Shown: piece after piece, positions 44,849 to 55,823 of the stretch | How positions within the stretch are numbered: the stretch's first letter is position 1 | How the letters are laid out: every line of letters starts with the position of its first letter | Origin: Aurifilum marmelostoma | Lineage: Eukaryota > Ascomycota > Sordariomycetes > Diaporthales > Cryphonectriaceae | Length of the DNA stretch: 64,000 nt | Direction of reading: 5' to 3' | Assembly: GCA_027559495.1 (NCBI GenBank) | Contig: JAMXSV010000003.1 | Location: 62,001-126,000 of the forward strand | Position numbers and translations under genes: made by a program | Notes under the pieces: generated by a model | The model's database searches: none | Told to the model about the DNA's origin: nothing | The model's input: the letters and a program-made list of their open reading frames with translations, nothing else

Positions 44849-46637
44849 ATGAGAAGATGGTTCTTCAGTAGCCGCAAACTCAAAATCCAGGTCGCCGGCC
44901 TAGGAAAAACCGAGATGTTGTCCACTCTCACGAACGCCGTGAAGACAGGCGGTACATCTACCGACTTGAACTCGACGGTAATTCATTACCCATCGGGATG
45001 GGAGCTGACTATCTACGAGGTCTGGGGTAATTGCAGCCGCTTTCCGTCCACCAGGCCTATCTCAAGGTCTCTAGAACATGATTATACAGAGATTTCATTC
45101 TAACGTGATTTCAACTGCAGACGGCTGCTCGCGCTTCATAAGGCGCCAGGATGAAGTCTTCCAGTACTTCGGCCCAGACGCAATAGTCTGGGTGCTCTAT
45201 GACTGCTCCGATTCATCGGTGTATCTCCCAGAGTACATCGACGGAATGAAATCCAAAGGCGCCAAGTATATCTGGGTAATGCTGAGCAGACAGGACCTGC
45301 TCCCGCCAGAAGATCGCGAGAAGATGGTCGCGGAACACCGACAGAAGCTCGAGAACATTCTTGAGGAGCAGGCGAAGCCCGCAGGCATTACTTGGTTTAT
45401 TGTCGATGATCCTGGCTTCAACGTGAAAACACCAAAATATGTCCTCTCCTTCATTGATGGCGTAACGCAGACCATAACCCAATTGGAAAAAGAGGAGGCG
45501 CTGAAGTACAGAACACAACATAGCACTGCTCCATCGGGCAGGCCCAGCGACGAGGAGCTTCGGAGCAAGATCAGAGCATCGGAGATCAAGACCGCCGATG
45601 AGTTCTGGCAAGTCTTTCTGTCCGGGAACTTGACGAGCTGGTCCCATCTCGACCATCTCCAGGCCGGATATCTCGTCATGCTGGAGTCTATCGAGCAGAG
45701 ACATGGCCCCCTCAGGTGTTCTACAACCTTTCTGGACCATCTCGCACGTCTGCGAAAGACTCGTCCAGATGTCTTCCGAAATTCGGCACACTTGTAAGTC
45801 CTATGGCGCTCTCGTGAGATAAGACCACAACTGCTCCCTAATCACGCTCATATATTAATTGTATTCTGACTGAGCAATAGCACTATGACAGCATTCTGGA
45901 TCATGCAGCTCCGCGAGGCCACCTTCACCTTCCAGTACGATGTCAACGGCGGAGTGACGCCGACGAAAGATGATTTTCGGTCCATTCTTCTGCACACACC
46001 TTCCCTCCTAGACGGCAAACTCTGGGCGTCCTACTACACCAAGGATGTCCTCTTCTCGGCTGATGCTCGCACGGATTTTGTCATGCCAGATATCAAGCGA
46101 TTCCCGCAAGCGACCAGGCCTTCAATTACAGACTCATCCGGGCGTACGGATGAAAAGAAACACGAAAACCTCCCGGATGCTGAGGAAAGTCTCGTTACCG
46201 GCCCAGAGCGTCTTCCACGATGGGCTTTCGAGCTGATGCAGAACGTGATGAAGAACAACATGCGTCGTGGAAAGGCCCTAAAAGAGGGTCTTGCCGAGCT
46301 ACAGGCTGCCACCGTCAAGCTGCGCACCCTACGTCCTGAGCTGGCAGAATCCGGGGATGTCCCTCCTTACTCAGAGACCCAGGCGTACTTTTGGGCCCAG
46401 CTCGTTCATATGAGTCTGCAAACACTTCTCGACGAGCCGGCCAAAGCCGACGCGGCTGCGACTCCTCATGTGGCCGGACGCAACCTCACGTATGAGGAAT
46501 TCAAGGAGACCAGCGGCATCACCGGTCAGGAATGGAAAGAGTACTACAGTGGAAAAGTCTGGGAGAGCGTCGAGGCGAGAATAGCATTTGTCAACCCTGA
46601 CAAGAAGGCACTGCCGAATGTCCTCAAAATCCACTGA
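44849..46637 (+). CDS. Degenerate Arf-like GTPase with long C-terminal extension
   Basis: 535-residue protein; exons 44849-45026, 45121-45793 and 45881-46637, all GT-AG. The first about 170 residues follow the fold order of Arf/Sar GTPases: LKIQVAGLGKTEMLSTL at the P-loop, LTIYEVWDGCSRFIRRQ at the switch II position, AIVWVLYDCSDS as the central strand and YIWVMLSRQDLLPPED where NKxDLP normally lies. All nucleotide motifs are altered: the P-loop is three residues short between Gly and GKT, the switch II D-x-x-G-Q is DGCSR, and NKxD is SRQD. The remaining about 360 residues form a helical extension in two parts, with TADEFWQVFLSGNLTSWSHLDHLQAGYLVML and later WIMQLREATFTF and NLTYEEFKETSGITGQEWKEYY. 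Similar fungal proteins exist as uncharacterised Arf-family members. Probably a pseudo-GTPase scaffold; function unknown. Confidence 0.85.
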
Positions 46638-46939
46638 GAGAGCGATGAGCATGACAAGATTCCTCATTGAGAAATTAATAAAAAAAAAAAGGCTACAGAT
46701 TTCAATTTATCTTCCCATTTTTTCTTCCCTTTTTTCTTTTTCTTTCTTCTCTTGTTCTTGGGTGGCGGCGCCTTGAGGAAGCAGGGTAGGGCGCGTTTTT
46801 GTGTGGCATGCTGTCAATGCACGATGTGACGTCACCCCAAACAACGTTGGACCAGACCACACATAATACTTATTGTATCAGCTCTTGTTCGTGAACCTTT
46901 TTGTTGAACTGAGCCTCGTCAGATGATGCCACGTGTGCT
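46638..46939. other. Short intergenic, A/T tracts
   Basis: Contains an A-run at about 46680-46690 and pyrimidine-rich sequence at about 46717-46755 directly after the Arf-like stop, likely 3' UTR, followed by the promoter of the NAPE-PLD-like gene. Confidence 0.6.
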
Positions 46940-48517
46940 GTGACAACTCTTAGTAATTTCTTCTCCTTTTTCTCTCGGGATACTCTGACCATGTCACCTC
47001 CTCTTCAGATACAAGTGGATCGCGCCAAAAGCGATATACAGCCAGATCATCATGTACTACCGGTGACCTCTGCGGCGGGATGGATCTCATATTTTTCGGG
47101 AGTGCCAGACAAGCGACGACAGCGCACATGGAAGAGGAAGACCTCAAACTACGACATCTCTGGGTTTCGAAACCCCTGGCCGAGCTTTCACAAGGCCACG
47201 CGCCAGGAAGTCTGGCAAGCTCTTGAGTGGGGCGAGGATACAGACCCGGCCATTGACCTGGCAATGTCTCATCCCCAAGCAGCGAACGCCTCTCTCGCAG
47301 GCTCCTCAAGCAACAACAGCAGCATTTCTCGGGCACAACATGCTGCCCAGCTGCTTCAGACCACCAAGCCCGACTTCAGCTTCAGCTCGGACGCAGGCAG
47401 TGCCAAGACTACGTGGCTAGGACACGCGGGCATGCTACTCCAGCTTCCTGCTCTGAAGCAAGGCAGCGATCCCATCCGTATCATCTTCGACCCCATATTC
47501 TCTGAACGCTCCTCGCCATCCCAATATGTTGGCCCCATACGCTCTTACAAACCACCATGCAAGCTGAAAGATCTGCCCCCTATCGACTTGCTCCTCATCA
47601 GCCACAATCACTATGACCACCTCGATTACGACACTGTCATGGCTCTCTGGCGCCTGAACCAGGACCGTATGCGCTTCATTGTTCCTCTGAAGAATTCTCG
47701 GTGGTTCGTCGACTCTGGCATCCCGGCCGATCGGGTGGTCGAGCTTGACTGGTGGGACTCAGTGGACCTCGCGGAACAGCAGAGCTCTGGGCCGGCGAGG
47801 TTGAAGGTGTCGTGTACGCCGGCGCAGCATAGCAGTCTGAGGGACGGGTACGATGCGGACTCTTCCCTTTGGTCGGGATGGTATCTACAGCATGAGCTGC
47901 CCAACAAGAGACCTTACCGGGTGTTCTTCGCTGGGGACTCGGGCTACCAGTGCCATGCTGACCCAAAATGGCCGCCCAAGCCACCCAAAGGCACAACACA
48001 CAGGAAACTGAGAGAAGAGGCAGTAAAGAAGGTCGCAGACCCAGATGACATCTCATCGGAGAAATATCCACCCTGCCCAGCATACAGAGAGATTGCAGCC
48101 CGTCTCGGCACGCCCGACCTCGTATATCTGCCCATCGCCCTCGGCGCAACCTGGGCGTACTTTCGCAGTTTCTTCTCAAATTACATGCCGCCTGCCAACG
48201 TACCAGTACCCCGGCACAGTGCAGGCGTGACAGGAGCTATACACATGCCACCGTGGGACGCAGTGCGCGTCCTGCGAGACCTTACAAGTGGTACCGCTGG
48301 GGAGGACAGAGATGGGCAGCCGCCGATAGCCGTCGCATTGCACTGGGGAACGTTTGTCACAGAACCTGTCGAGGTTCTGAAATCGCTGGGTCAGCTAGAA
48401 TGGGCATGTTATAACCAAGGCATACTATTTGGACGAGAGGTTGAAGACACAAAAGAGGCCAAGGCAGGACAACCTACGTTTCTAGCCCTGAATCATGGCC
48501 AGAGCATTGTTAGCTAG
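46940..48517 (+). CDS. NAPE-PLD-like metallo-beta-lactamase-fold hydrolase
   Basis: Metallo-beta-lactamase superfamily hydrolase of the N-acyl-phosphatidylethanolamine phospholipase D group, 525 residues, one exon. After an N-terminal part with FRNPWPSFHKATRQEVWQAL, the fold begins at TTWLGHAGMLLQLP. The metal-binding motif HNHYDHLD begins at about His222; further ligands are probable at HSSLRDGYDADSSLW and at Asp in FFAGDSGY, and a late His at VALHWGTF. The enzyme class releases N-acylethanolamines from membrane lipids; the fungal substrate may differ. ATG at 46991 (MSPPLQIQVDRAK) is a better start than 46940, because the first 17 residues are Phe/Ser-rich and unlike homologues. No signal peptide. 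Confidence 0.92.
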   Translation: MTTLSNFFSFFSRDTLTMSPPLQIQVDRAKSDIQPDHHVLPVTSAAGWISYFSGVPDKRRQRTWKRKTSNYDISGFRNPWPSFHKATRQEVWQALEWGEDTDPAIDLAMSHPQAANASLAGSSSNNSSISRAQHAAQLLQTTKPDFSFSSDAGSAKTTWLGHAGMLLQLPALKQGSDPIRIIFDPIFSERSSPSQYVGPIRSYKPPCKLKDLPPIDLLLISHNHYDHLDYDTVMALWRLNQDRMRFIVPLKNSRWFVDSGIPADRVVELDWWDSVDLAEQQSSGPARLKVSCTPAQHSSLRDGYDADSSLWSGWYLQHELPNKRPYRVFFAGDSGYQCHADPKWPPKPPKGTTHRKLREEAVKKVADPDDISSEKYPPCPAYREIAARLGTPDLVYLPIALGATWAYFRSFFSNYMPPANVPVPRHSAGVTGAIHMPPWDAVRVLRDLTSGTAGEDRDGQPPIAVALHWGTFVTEPVEVLKSLGQLEWACYNQGILFGREVEDTKEAKAGQPTFLALNHGQSIVS

Positions 48518-48999
48518 GATGGGTTCAGCGATGGTTGTTCAAGGGCGCCTTGTTTCTAGGCAGCAAAGTAGAGTCTAGGAATTGAAATGCTTGTCATCAC
48601 TATTTTGGGCCCTACTGCCTGTGTCGTCAGAATCTCCTTGTGCTGCCATTCCTTGATGCTCTGTAATATTTAGAGCACACCCCTTCCCGCTCGCGATGGG
48701 GTGAGACGATGGGAAGAAAGCAAGTGGGTGAAAGAAACCATCACTAGCAAACGATGTGTACAAGCTATAGTGACTAAAGGATGTCTTCTGCAAATGTGCA
48801 TCATCGTCAAGGCCCTTCCCCTCCCTGGCGGGGGTCTCCCCAGACTTGAGTTTACCCTCTGCCTTGGGGGCCCCACAGCCTGCGGGGAAATTCTACTGGC
48901 TACTCTTGGGCGTCAACATTTATCCTCTCCGGTTTTTATCCTTTCGTCTCCAAAGAATCAAACATAAAGTGAGCGTCTCGAGTGTGCTACAACAGTCTT
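48518..48999. other. Intergenic
   Basis: 3' UTR of the NAPE-PLD-like gene and promoter of the SDR gene. Frames of 60-90 codons on both strands lack any family resemblance. Nothing structured recognised. Confidence 0.6.
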
Positions 49000-49872
49000 A
49001 TGCTGCAAGTCCTGAGCACGATGCCAGAGCGGGACAATGAGATCAATGGGCGTCTGGCCCTCGTGACGGGCGCTTCTGGAGGGTGAGCTTGAGGGGAATT
49101 TCTCTATGTCGGCACAGTTTTAAAGGGACCTGCATCTTTTCTGACACTCCTGAGCAGCATAGGAGGTGCTTGTGCCCGTGACCTCTTCATCAACGGCGCC
49201 AATCTCGCCCTGACCTACTCTCGCAATAAGGCTTCGGTCGACAAGCTAGTTTCCGAGCTTCAGCAGCTGCCCCAGTGGTCCTCGGCCAAAGTCAGCACAC
49301 ACCAAGCCGATATGGCCTCGGCCGACGATATTCAGCGCATCTTTGCCGAGATCAGGGACCAGCACGGCCAGGACGGACCCGATGTCTTGGTATCTAACGC
49401 GGGCTACGGCAAGCGCATCCCCAATATCCTGGACATCCCCATCGACGAGTTTGACTACACGCTCACGATTAACCTGCGCGCCAGCTTCATCCTGTGCAAG
49501 CTGTCCATCCCTCACATGCAGGCTCGCAGCTGGGGCAGAATCGTCTTCATCGGCAGCCTGGCCGCGTATGGGGGTGGCATCAACGGGTGCCACTATGCAG
49601 CGAGCAAGGCAGGGCTGCAGGGCATGATGAGGAACCTGGCCAGGAAGCATGCCGGGCAGGGTATTACAGTGAACGATATCGCGCCGGCCATGGTCGGGGA
49701 CACGGGGCTGGTGCCGGACGAGAAAAGCGTCGAGGGCACGGCCGGCGACGTGAAAAATATCCCGGTGGGCAGGCTGGGATCGCCCCAGGAGGTTGCCAAC
49801 ATGGTGACGATGTGCGTGAGGACGGGTTACCTTACCGGACAAAGCATGTTGCTGAGCGGTGGATTGATGTAA
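49000..49872 (+). CDS. Short-chain dehydrogenase, 3-oxoacyl-ACP reductase-like
   Basis: Classical SDR of 258 residues if started at ATG 49021, or 265 if started at 49000; the later start gives MPERDNEINGRLALVTGASGG and is more family-like. Exons 49000/49021-49082 and 49158-49872; the GTGAGC...GCAG intron splits the cofactor motif, giving TGASGGIGGA (TGxxxGxG). Other elements: NAGYG, catalytic Ser154 in IGSLAAYGG, Tyr167 and Lys171 in YAASK, and the C-terminal TGYLTGQSMLLSGGLM. It resembles fungal FabG/Oar1-type reductases that reduce 3-oxoacyl groups with NADPH. No clear mitochondrial presequence, so cytosolic or unassigned. Converges with RPS5. Confidence 0.92.
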
Positions 49873-50418
49873 ATACGTGTCTACCTACTTAGCTTAACGA
49901 CAGTCAACCACGGACGAGGGCTATGGTATGCAGCTCTTTCATACCGCGACCGGTGTGGTGCATACTACAAGTCAAGCTTGATCCTATTCTTTTTTTTTTT
50001 AAGACCAGCATCAGAACAATTTGTCCTCATCACATGGCACGAATATGTATCTCTTTTGGTTTGAATGTGGATTTTTCATCTGCCTAACATGACAGATAGC
50101 AAGCCATGAGAAAAGACCCCTGAACGCGCGAATGCAACCGGAGGAAGAAAGACACCCCCGAGAAGACTTGTTCTATCGTTCCCAGGTTTTTCCAATGCCT
50201 CCCCCCTCAAAGACCCAACCGAAAAATTCCGTTTTCGTGAACGACCATGGCCCATGAATGGTACGGGACGACGCGCCAGCCAAGCACGTGCGGTCGACGA
50301 GTGCTGCTGCTGATGCTTTCTCTCAAGCCATCCACAAAAAACCGCCACAGACCAGCATCTCCCCAACAGAACGCCCACAGCATTTTGCTCCCACGATGGA
50401 GAAGAGGCAGTAGACCAT
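49873..50418. other. Intergenic between SDR and RPS5
   Basis: Converging 3' regions. A T-run lies at about 49991-50000. A 121-codon minus-strand frame (50441-50076) overlaps the RPS5 end in another frame and is not protein-like. No gene called. Confidence 0.6.
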
Positions 50419-51481
50419 TTACCGGTTGGACTTGGCGACACGCTCCAGCTCGTCCTTCTTCTTGATGGCGTACGAGTTGCTGCTGCCCTTGGCAGCGTTG
50501 ATCAGCTCCTCAGCCAGGCACTCGGCAATGGACTTGACGTTGCGGAAGGAGGCCTCGCGGGCACCGGTGGTGAGGAGGGAGATGGCCTGGTTGACGCGGC
50601 GGAGAGGAGAGACATCGACGGCCTGTCGGCGGACGGTACCGGCGGAACCAATTCGGGTAGAGTCCTCACGAGGACCGCAGTTGACAATGGCATCAACGGC
50701 GACCTGGATGGGGTTCTGGTCGGTCATCAGGTGGATCTGCGGTTCATCTAATATTAACAAATTTGCACATGTTGAGTGTGTAGCTGGGGGTCATCTCTGG
50801 CTTCCGCGCTCGCTTCTGGGTGGCCTGGGCACTCACGATCTCGAAGGCGTGCGCAACGATGCGGACGGCCATCAGCTTCTTGCCGTTGTTGCGGCCGTGC
50901 TGCATGAGCGAGTTGGTCAGGCGCTCAATGATGGGGCAGTTGGCCTTGCGGAAGCGCTTGACAGCATAGCGGCCAGCGGTGTGAGGCAGATAGACGGGGG
51001 CACGGATCTGGATGTAGTCGCTGCACAGAGGGAAAAAAAACCCTTGTCGTTAGTATTGGTGCTCCTCACAACAAACATGTGTAGGTTTTGTCTTTGCCCA
51101 TCCAACCCTTCGGGTACTGAGCTGTCCAGGGAATCCAAGCTTGCGATGCAATTGCGCCTCCCAACAGGCTTCTTGCGAGAAAAGAGACCACCATGTGTGA
51201 CCCTCGGCCCTATCCCCTCTCTTGCATGCTCGCTCGTCCGGATCCCTCCACACAAAAAACAAGAAAGCACCCAGACAAAACGAGAGCCGGTCGACAAGAA
51301 GCAGATAACTTTCGATAGTGACGGGCAGGAGAGCTTACGTCAGGGAGATATCGCGGATCTCGACGTCCTCGTAGGACCACTTGTTGAACAGCTTGATGCT
51401 GCCAATCTCGGCGACGACGTCCTTGGGCAGGACCTGGTAGCCAGAGACGGCCTCGACCTCGATCTCTCCGTTGTCAGACAT
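50419..51481 (-). CDS. RPS5: 40S ribosomal protein S5 (uS7)
   Basis: Cytosolic small-subunit ribosomal protein uS7, 214 residues. Minus-strand exons are 51481-51339, 51020-50837 and 50736-50419; introns of 318 and 100 bp are GT-AG (GTAAGC and GTGAGT donors). The joined protein reads [73 protein letters not shown] and [18 protein letters not shown], ending VAKSNR, all nearly invariant in fungi. It binds the 3' major domain of 18S rRNA at the mRNA exit channel. It is transcribed away from RPS25, sharing a 494-bp promoter region, which should help keep the two at equal levels. Confidence 0.97.
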
Positions 51482-51975
51482 ATTGGGCAACAACAATCTT
51501 TCGACTGGGCTGGTTGTTGTCGTCGGTTTTGTCGAAGGGAAGGGTATGGTGGAGGGACGTTGGGTGGTCGTTTTGGTGGTGATCGAAAAGAGTGGAGGAA
51601 TTTGTCTGCAAGCCTTGAATTTTCCAGCAGTCCACCAGAGTCAGGACCCCCTGCAACTTTGCGAGCGGGCAGGTGAGCCCAAGTGCAAGCCCACTGCCAG
51701 CCAATTCACGGGACGGCACCTTTTTTTTTGGTGTGTCCAGCTGACTCAGCATCCGCACAAATCTCATTGGCTGTGGGCGCTAGCCCCGCACGAGAGAAGT
51801 GAGGTTAGGGCATTGAACCTACACGACCGCCAGCTGCAGCGCTCCAGCGGTCGCCCCAAGTCAGACTTTGCAAGCAGTGGCTCTACCTTTGTCTTTTTCC
51901 TATCCAAGCCCGCCCATCTTGATCCCTCCCACCTTTCGTCAACCCACCCCATCCAACACCAACAAATCAATCAAG
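51482..51975. promoter_or_regulatory. Divergent promoter of RPS5 and RPS25
   Basis: 494 bp between the start codons of two ribosomal protein genes pointing apart. It contains GGTTAGGGC at 51803-51811, a telomere-like TTAGGG element of the kind bound by Tbf1-type factors at ribosomal protein genes in some yeasts; and pyrimidine-rich leaders on both sides (for RPS25 about 51889-51945). That TTAGGG is functional here is inference. Confidence 0.6.
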
Positions 51976-52556
51976 ATGGCTCCCGCTGCGTCCGGCGCGA
52001 AGAAGCAAAAGAAGAAGTGGTCCAAGGGCAAGGGTACGTGCAGATTCCGCCGTCTTCAACCGGCGTGGTGATCGTGAGCCCGGGGGAGTACTGCGGTGAC
52101 GCCTGCGACGGTGATGGAACGACGAGACCTTACGCCGACCAACACCGCTCACCTTCTCAATCGCTGCACCGCTCCCCCCGCTCTCAGGCCACCGAATGCG
52201 AGTAATATTGTTGCAGACCTCTTACTGACCATCTCCTCAATCAACAGTCAAGGACAAGGCCCAGCACGCCGTCATCCTCGACAAGGCTACCTCTGAGAAG
52301 CTGTACAAGGATGTCCAGTCCTACCGTCTCGTCACCGTCGCCACTCTAGTGGACAGACTCAAGATCAACGGCTCTCTGGCTCGTCAGTGCCTGAAGGATC
52401 TCGAGGAGAAGGGCCAGATCCGCCCCATTGTGACGCACAGCAAGATGAAGATCTACAGTATGTCTAGAAGGACGAGACAGTTCGCTTGGTCATAATAGCG
52501 CGTATGCTAACTGTTTCTTTCTTTGCACAGCCCGTGCTGTGGGTGGCTCCGACTAA
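51976..52556 (+). CDS. RPS25: 40S ribosomal protein S25 (eS25)
   Basis: Cytosolic small-subunit protein eS25, 97 residues. Exons are 51976-52033, 52248-52457 and 52531-52556 (26 nt); introns of 214 and 73 bp are GT-AG (GTACGT and GTATGT donors). The product begins MAPAASGAKKQKKKWSKGK, continues VKDKAQHAVILDKATSEKLY and VTVATLVDRLKINGSLARQC, a winged-helix domain, and ends TRAVGGSD. The Lys-rich N-terminus is typical. eS25 sits in the head of the 40S subunit near the E site and matters for IRES and non-canonical initiation in other eukaryotes. Confidence 0.97.
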
Positions 52557-54137
52557 ATAACCCTCGTGCTCTTCCACTCGATCACCACACGATTCTCGAG
52601 TCCGTGTCCATGATGACGCCTCGGCACAACATCGATGGATGATGAAATGAAGGGAGCCTCGTATAAGGGCAGGTTGCAATGGCATGGACGAGAACAAAAT
52701 TTTCAGGCTGGGCGTTTCTGATCAGGTCTGATTTCGGTTCTTTGGTCATGGCTGGAAAGGGAATACGGAATCGATATTACGTTATCTTTCAGCCTGGAGG
52801 CACCACTTGCTAGGTGTAGCATAACAGCTGGGTCGGAAGTGCTCTGAGCCCATTGACAATGGAGGGGCATTGAACAACATGACGAACCTTGCAAGGCCGG
52901 AAACCAACAGTCGTTGACTGCCGGAACGTGTGAAATGTTGTTGAGTAGTCGAGATGAGGGATGCTTCTGTATGTCCGGTATCAAACCATGGCCCAAAGCC
53001 ATAGTTCTGATCTCACTATCCAGATGCATTCGCTGATCCTCGAGAACGTGGCCGAAGCCCCGGCAAATTATAGTGCCAAGTGCACAGCAGCCCATCTGAG
53101 TCCTGTCGCCTCGTGATGCTTAAGATCACCCGAGACTATCAGGGTGAGCCTAAGATCAGCCAGTCGTCGAACATGTCTCTGTTTAGTATCTTGGGCGTCC
53201 AAATGAAGCAGGCTGCCAGCAGGATCACCTCGGCAAGGCCGTCGGCCTTAAATAGATGTTCAAGACTACGTTGTGCTTAAGGCCTCACGGTCACAGGACT
53301 GGTCTTTTGAAGTTCAACAGCAGACGATATTGGGCCCAAATCATTCCCACGATACTAGGGCCTTTCAGCCTTCTACACAATCAATCCATAGTCGTCGGAG
53401 ACAGCACTACACTGCTCATGACAGCTCGCCACTGAGGCAAGGCCAGGCACACAAGCCCGAAATCTTAGAGCTAGAATGGTTCTCTCAGATACACTAAAAA
53501 AAAAAAAAATCCACAGCCGGGGGGTGTGTCAAGACGAGTAAGGTTGGTGCTGACGGTAAGGAGGCAGAAAAAAATTCGGGCTGAGGATAAAAACCGCAGC
53601 AGGATTGCTGCCACGAAGGCCGTTCCCCCCGGCAACGAGGTATCTTTCAGCGGGGTGCACAGTGCTGCGGTGACATGGGCAGCGCCTGTGAGACTGACCA
53701 TTGCACAGGGGCTGGTTGGGCTTTTCCGACCCTAAAGGACGCTCTGACCGGGCGCTTGAAGGCCCGGATGAGGGTCCTCTGGGGCAAGGTTGGGGCACCT
53801 TGGGGGCAGCGTGGGAGAGCCTGAATGGCGGGCAGCAGTCGGGAAAAACCGCTAAGACGGGGCTGACCCGCTTTTTCCATGGTTACGATTGTTTCGTTGT
53901 TGCACCCGCGGCAGTGCGCCTGTACGGAGCAGCACCCAGCTAGCAGGGGCCTGCTACCAAATTTTTCTTGCCAACGCCCCCGGTCTCCGTCTCGTAGTTC
54001 TTTTTTCCCTCACCTCAAAACTCCCTTCCTGCCAGTTTTTCCCCAGGCGGAACTTTCAACTTTCCTTCCTTTCCTTCTTCATCTCCACTCAATCATCAAA
54101 GACCTTTTTGTATCTTTGATCCAGTCCGACATTCACA
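52557..54137. other. 1.6-kb intergenic region
   Basis: RPS25 3' UTR, then sequence without a recognised gene, including a minus-strand 130-codon frame (53095-52703) that has no family match, an A13 run at about 53496-53508 and GC-rich sequence at 53.6-53.9 kb. From about 53980 on, the sequence is pyrimidine-rich, as expected for the leader and promoter of a highly expressed gene, the ADP/ATP carrier. Confidence 0.55.
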
Positions 54138-55823
54138 ATGTCTCCCAACGACCAGGTTAAGGTCCTGGGCATGCCGGTGAGTTTTTCTTTGCAGCCCTTC
54201 GTATGCTTTGCACGAAATACCTCGCGGGCGTCGCAGAGCAAGCAGTGGCCGCCTCAACCTTCGGAAGAGGGCAGCGAGGCCATTCGCAACACCTTCAACC
54301 ATCAGAACGATCCTCGATAGCATTGTCCATCGATGACTTGCGATCGCCTCGACCTGTTTCGGGTGGTTGCACGCGTGGAATCGTCGGTTGGGACCTGTTT
54401 GTGGCTTATCGCCGCCCGCGAGAAAAAATTTGCCAGCTTGCCATGTGAAGGCACAGCTTGGCAAAGAACACACACATAGCACGCATCTACGAGGACTTCA
54501 ATTGCTGACCACTTTTATCTAACAGCCCTTCGTCGCGGACTTCTTGAGTACGTTACTTCGAGCTTCTGCTATTTAACAACGCTGCCTCGCCGTCACATCC
54601 CCCATTCTGGTTTCAAGCACAAAATTGCTCCATATGGGCGGTTTGCGATGGCTTAGGCACTAGCTCCCATCTTCTATCTGCCTGATAGACGAGAAACACT
54701 CTCAGCTGACATTCCTTCCAGTGGGTGGTGTGTCCGCCGCCGTCTCGAAGACCGCTGCTGCTCCCATCGAGCGTATCAAGCTCCTCATCCAGAACCAGGT
54801 ACGTGTCGTCTTGGGCCCCAGAGCTCCCCCAGCTTAGCGCGTATTGTCAAGTAATCGCGCCCGTCGGCGCCGGCAATACGCCCCTTAACTTCATCCACCG
54901 GACGTTCTTTGCATTGCTAACCTCTCCACGCACTTACAGGATGAGATGCTGAAGGCCGGTCGCCTGGACCGCAAGTACAATGGCATTGCCGACTGCTTCC
55001 GTCGTACCGCAGCCGACGAGGGTGTCATGTCTCTGTGGCGTGGCAACACTGCCAACGTCATCCGTTACTTCCCTACTCAGGCCCTCAACTTCGCCTTCCG
55101 TGACAAGTTCAAGAAGATGTTCAACTTCAAGAAGGAGAAGGATGGCTACGCCAAGTGGATGGCTGGTAACCTGGCCTCTGGTGGTGTACGTGCTCACAGA
55201 TCCCCCCTTCCTTACCTGGTATCAAGATAACCAAAGCCATGTTCTGACTACTTCCCAAGGCTGCTGGTGCCACTTCCCTCCTGTTCGTCTACTCCCTCGA
55301 CTATGCCCGTACTCGTCTGGCCAACGACGCCAAGTCTGCCAAGGGTGGCGGTGCCCGTCAGTTCAACGGTCTCGTCGATGTCTACCGCAAGACCCTCGCC
55401 TCCGACGGTATTGCCGGTCTGTACCGTGGCTTCGGTCCCTCCGTCCTGGGAATTGTCGTCTACCGTGGTCTGTACTTCGGCATGTACGACTCCATCAAGC
55501 CTGTTGTTCTCGTCGGCCCCCTCGCTGGTAACTTCCTCGCCTCTTTCCTGCTCGGCTGGTGCGTCACCACCGGTGCCGGTATCGCCTCCTACCCTCTTGA
55601 CACTGTCCGTCGGCGTATGATGATGACCTCCGGTGAGGCCGTCAAGTACAATGGCTCCCTCGATGCTTTCCGCCAGATCGTCGCCAAGGAGGGTGTCAAG
55701 TCTCTCTTCAAGGGTGCCGGTGCCAACATTCTCCGTGGTGTCGCCGGTGCTGGTGTGCTGTCCATCTACGATCAGCTCCAGCTCCTTCTCTTCGGAAAGG
55801 CCTTCAAGGGCGGCTCCGGCTAA
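54138..55823 (+). CDS. AAC: Mitochondrial ADP/ATP carrier
   Basis: Inner-membrane carrier exchanging cytosolic ADP for matrix ATP, 315 residues. Exons are 54138-54176, 54526-54547 (22 nt), 54722-54798, 54940-55185 and 55260-55823, all GT-AG; introns are 349, 174, 141 and 74 bp. The protein reads [50 protein letters not shown], then [19 protein letters not shown] and a third repeat ending in the nucleotide-carrier signature RRRMMM (residues 245-250). Three repeats each with a P-x-[DE]-x-x-[RK] motif (APIERIK, SLDYART, YPLDTVR) are visible. Intron density at the 5' end and the pyrimidine-rich leader suit strong regulated expression. Confidence 0.97.

Noticed and set aside
49246..49842. 198-codon minus-strand frame
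   Set aside because: Antisense shadow of the SDR reductase, which has clear family motifs on the plus strand.
50426..51676. 416-codon plus-strand frame
   Set aside because: Runs antisense through all exons and introns of RPS5; long only because of RPS5 codon bias.
52034..52247. Intronic box C/D snoRNA in RPS25 intron 1
   Set aside because: A GTGATGG and a CTGA are present but the C box has a mismatch, the spacing is long and no closing stem is seen.
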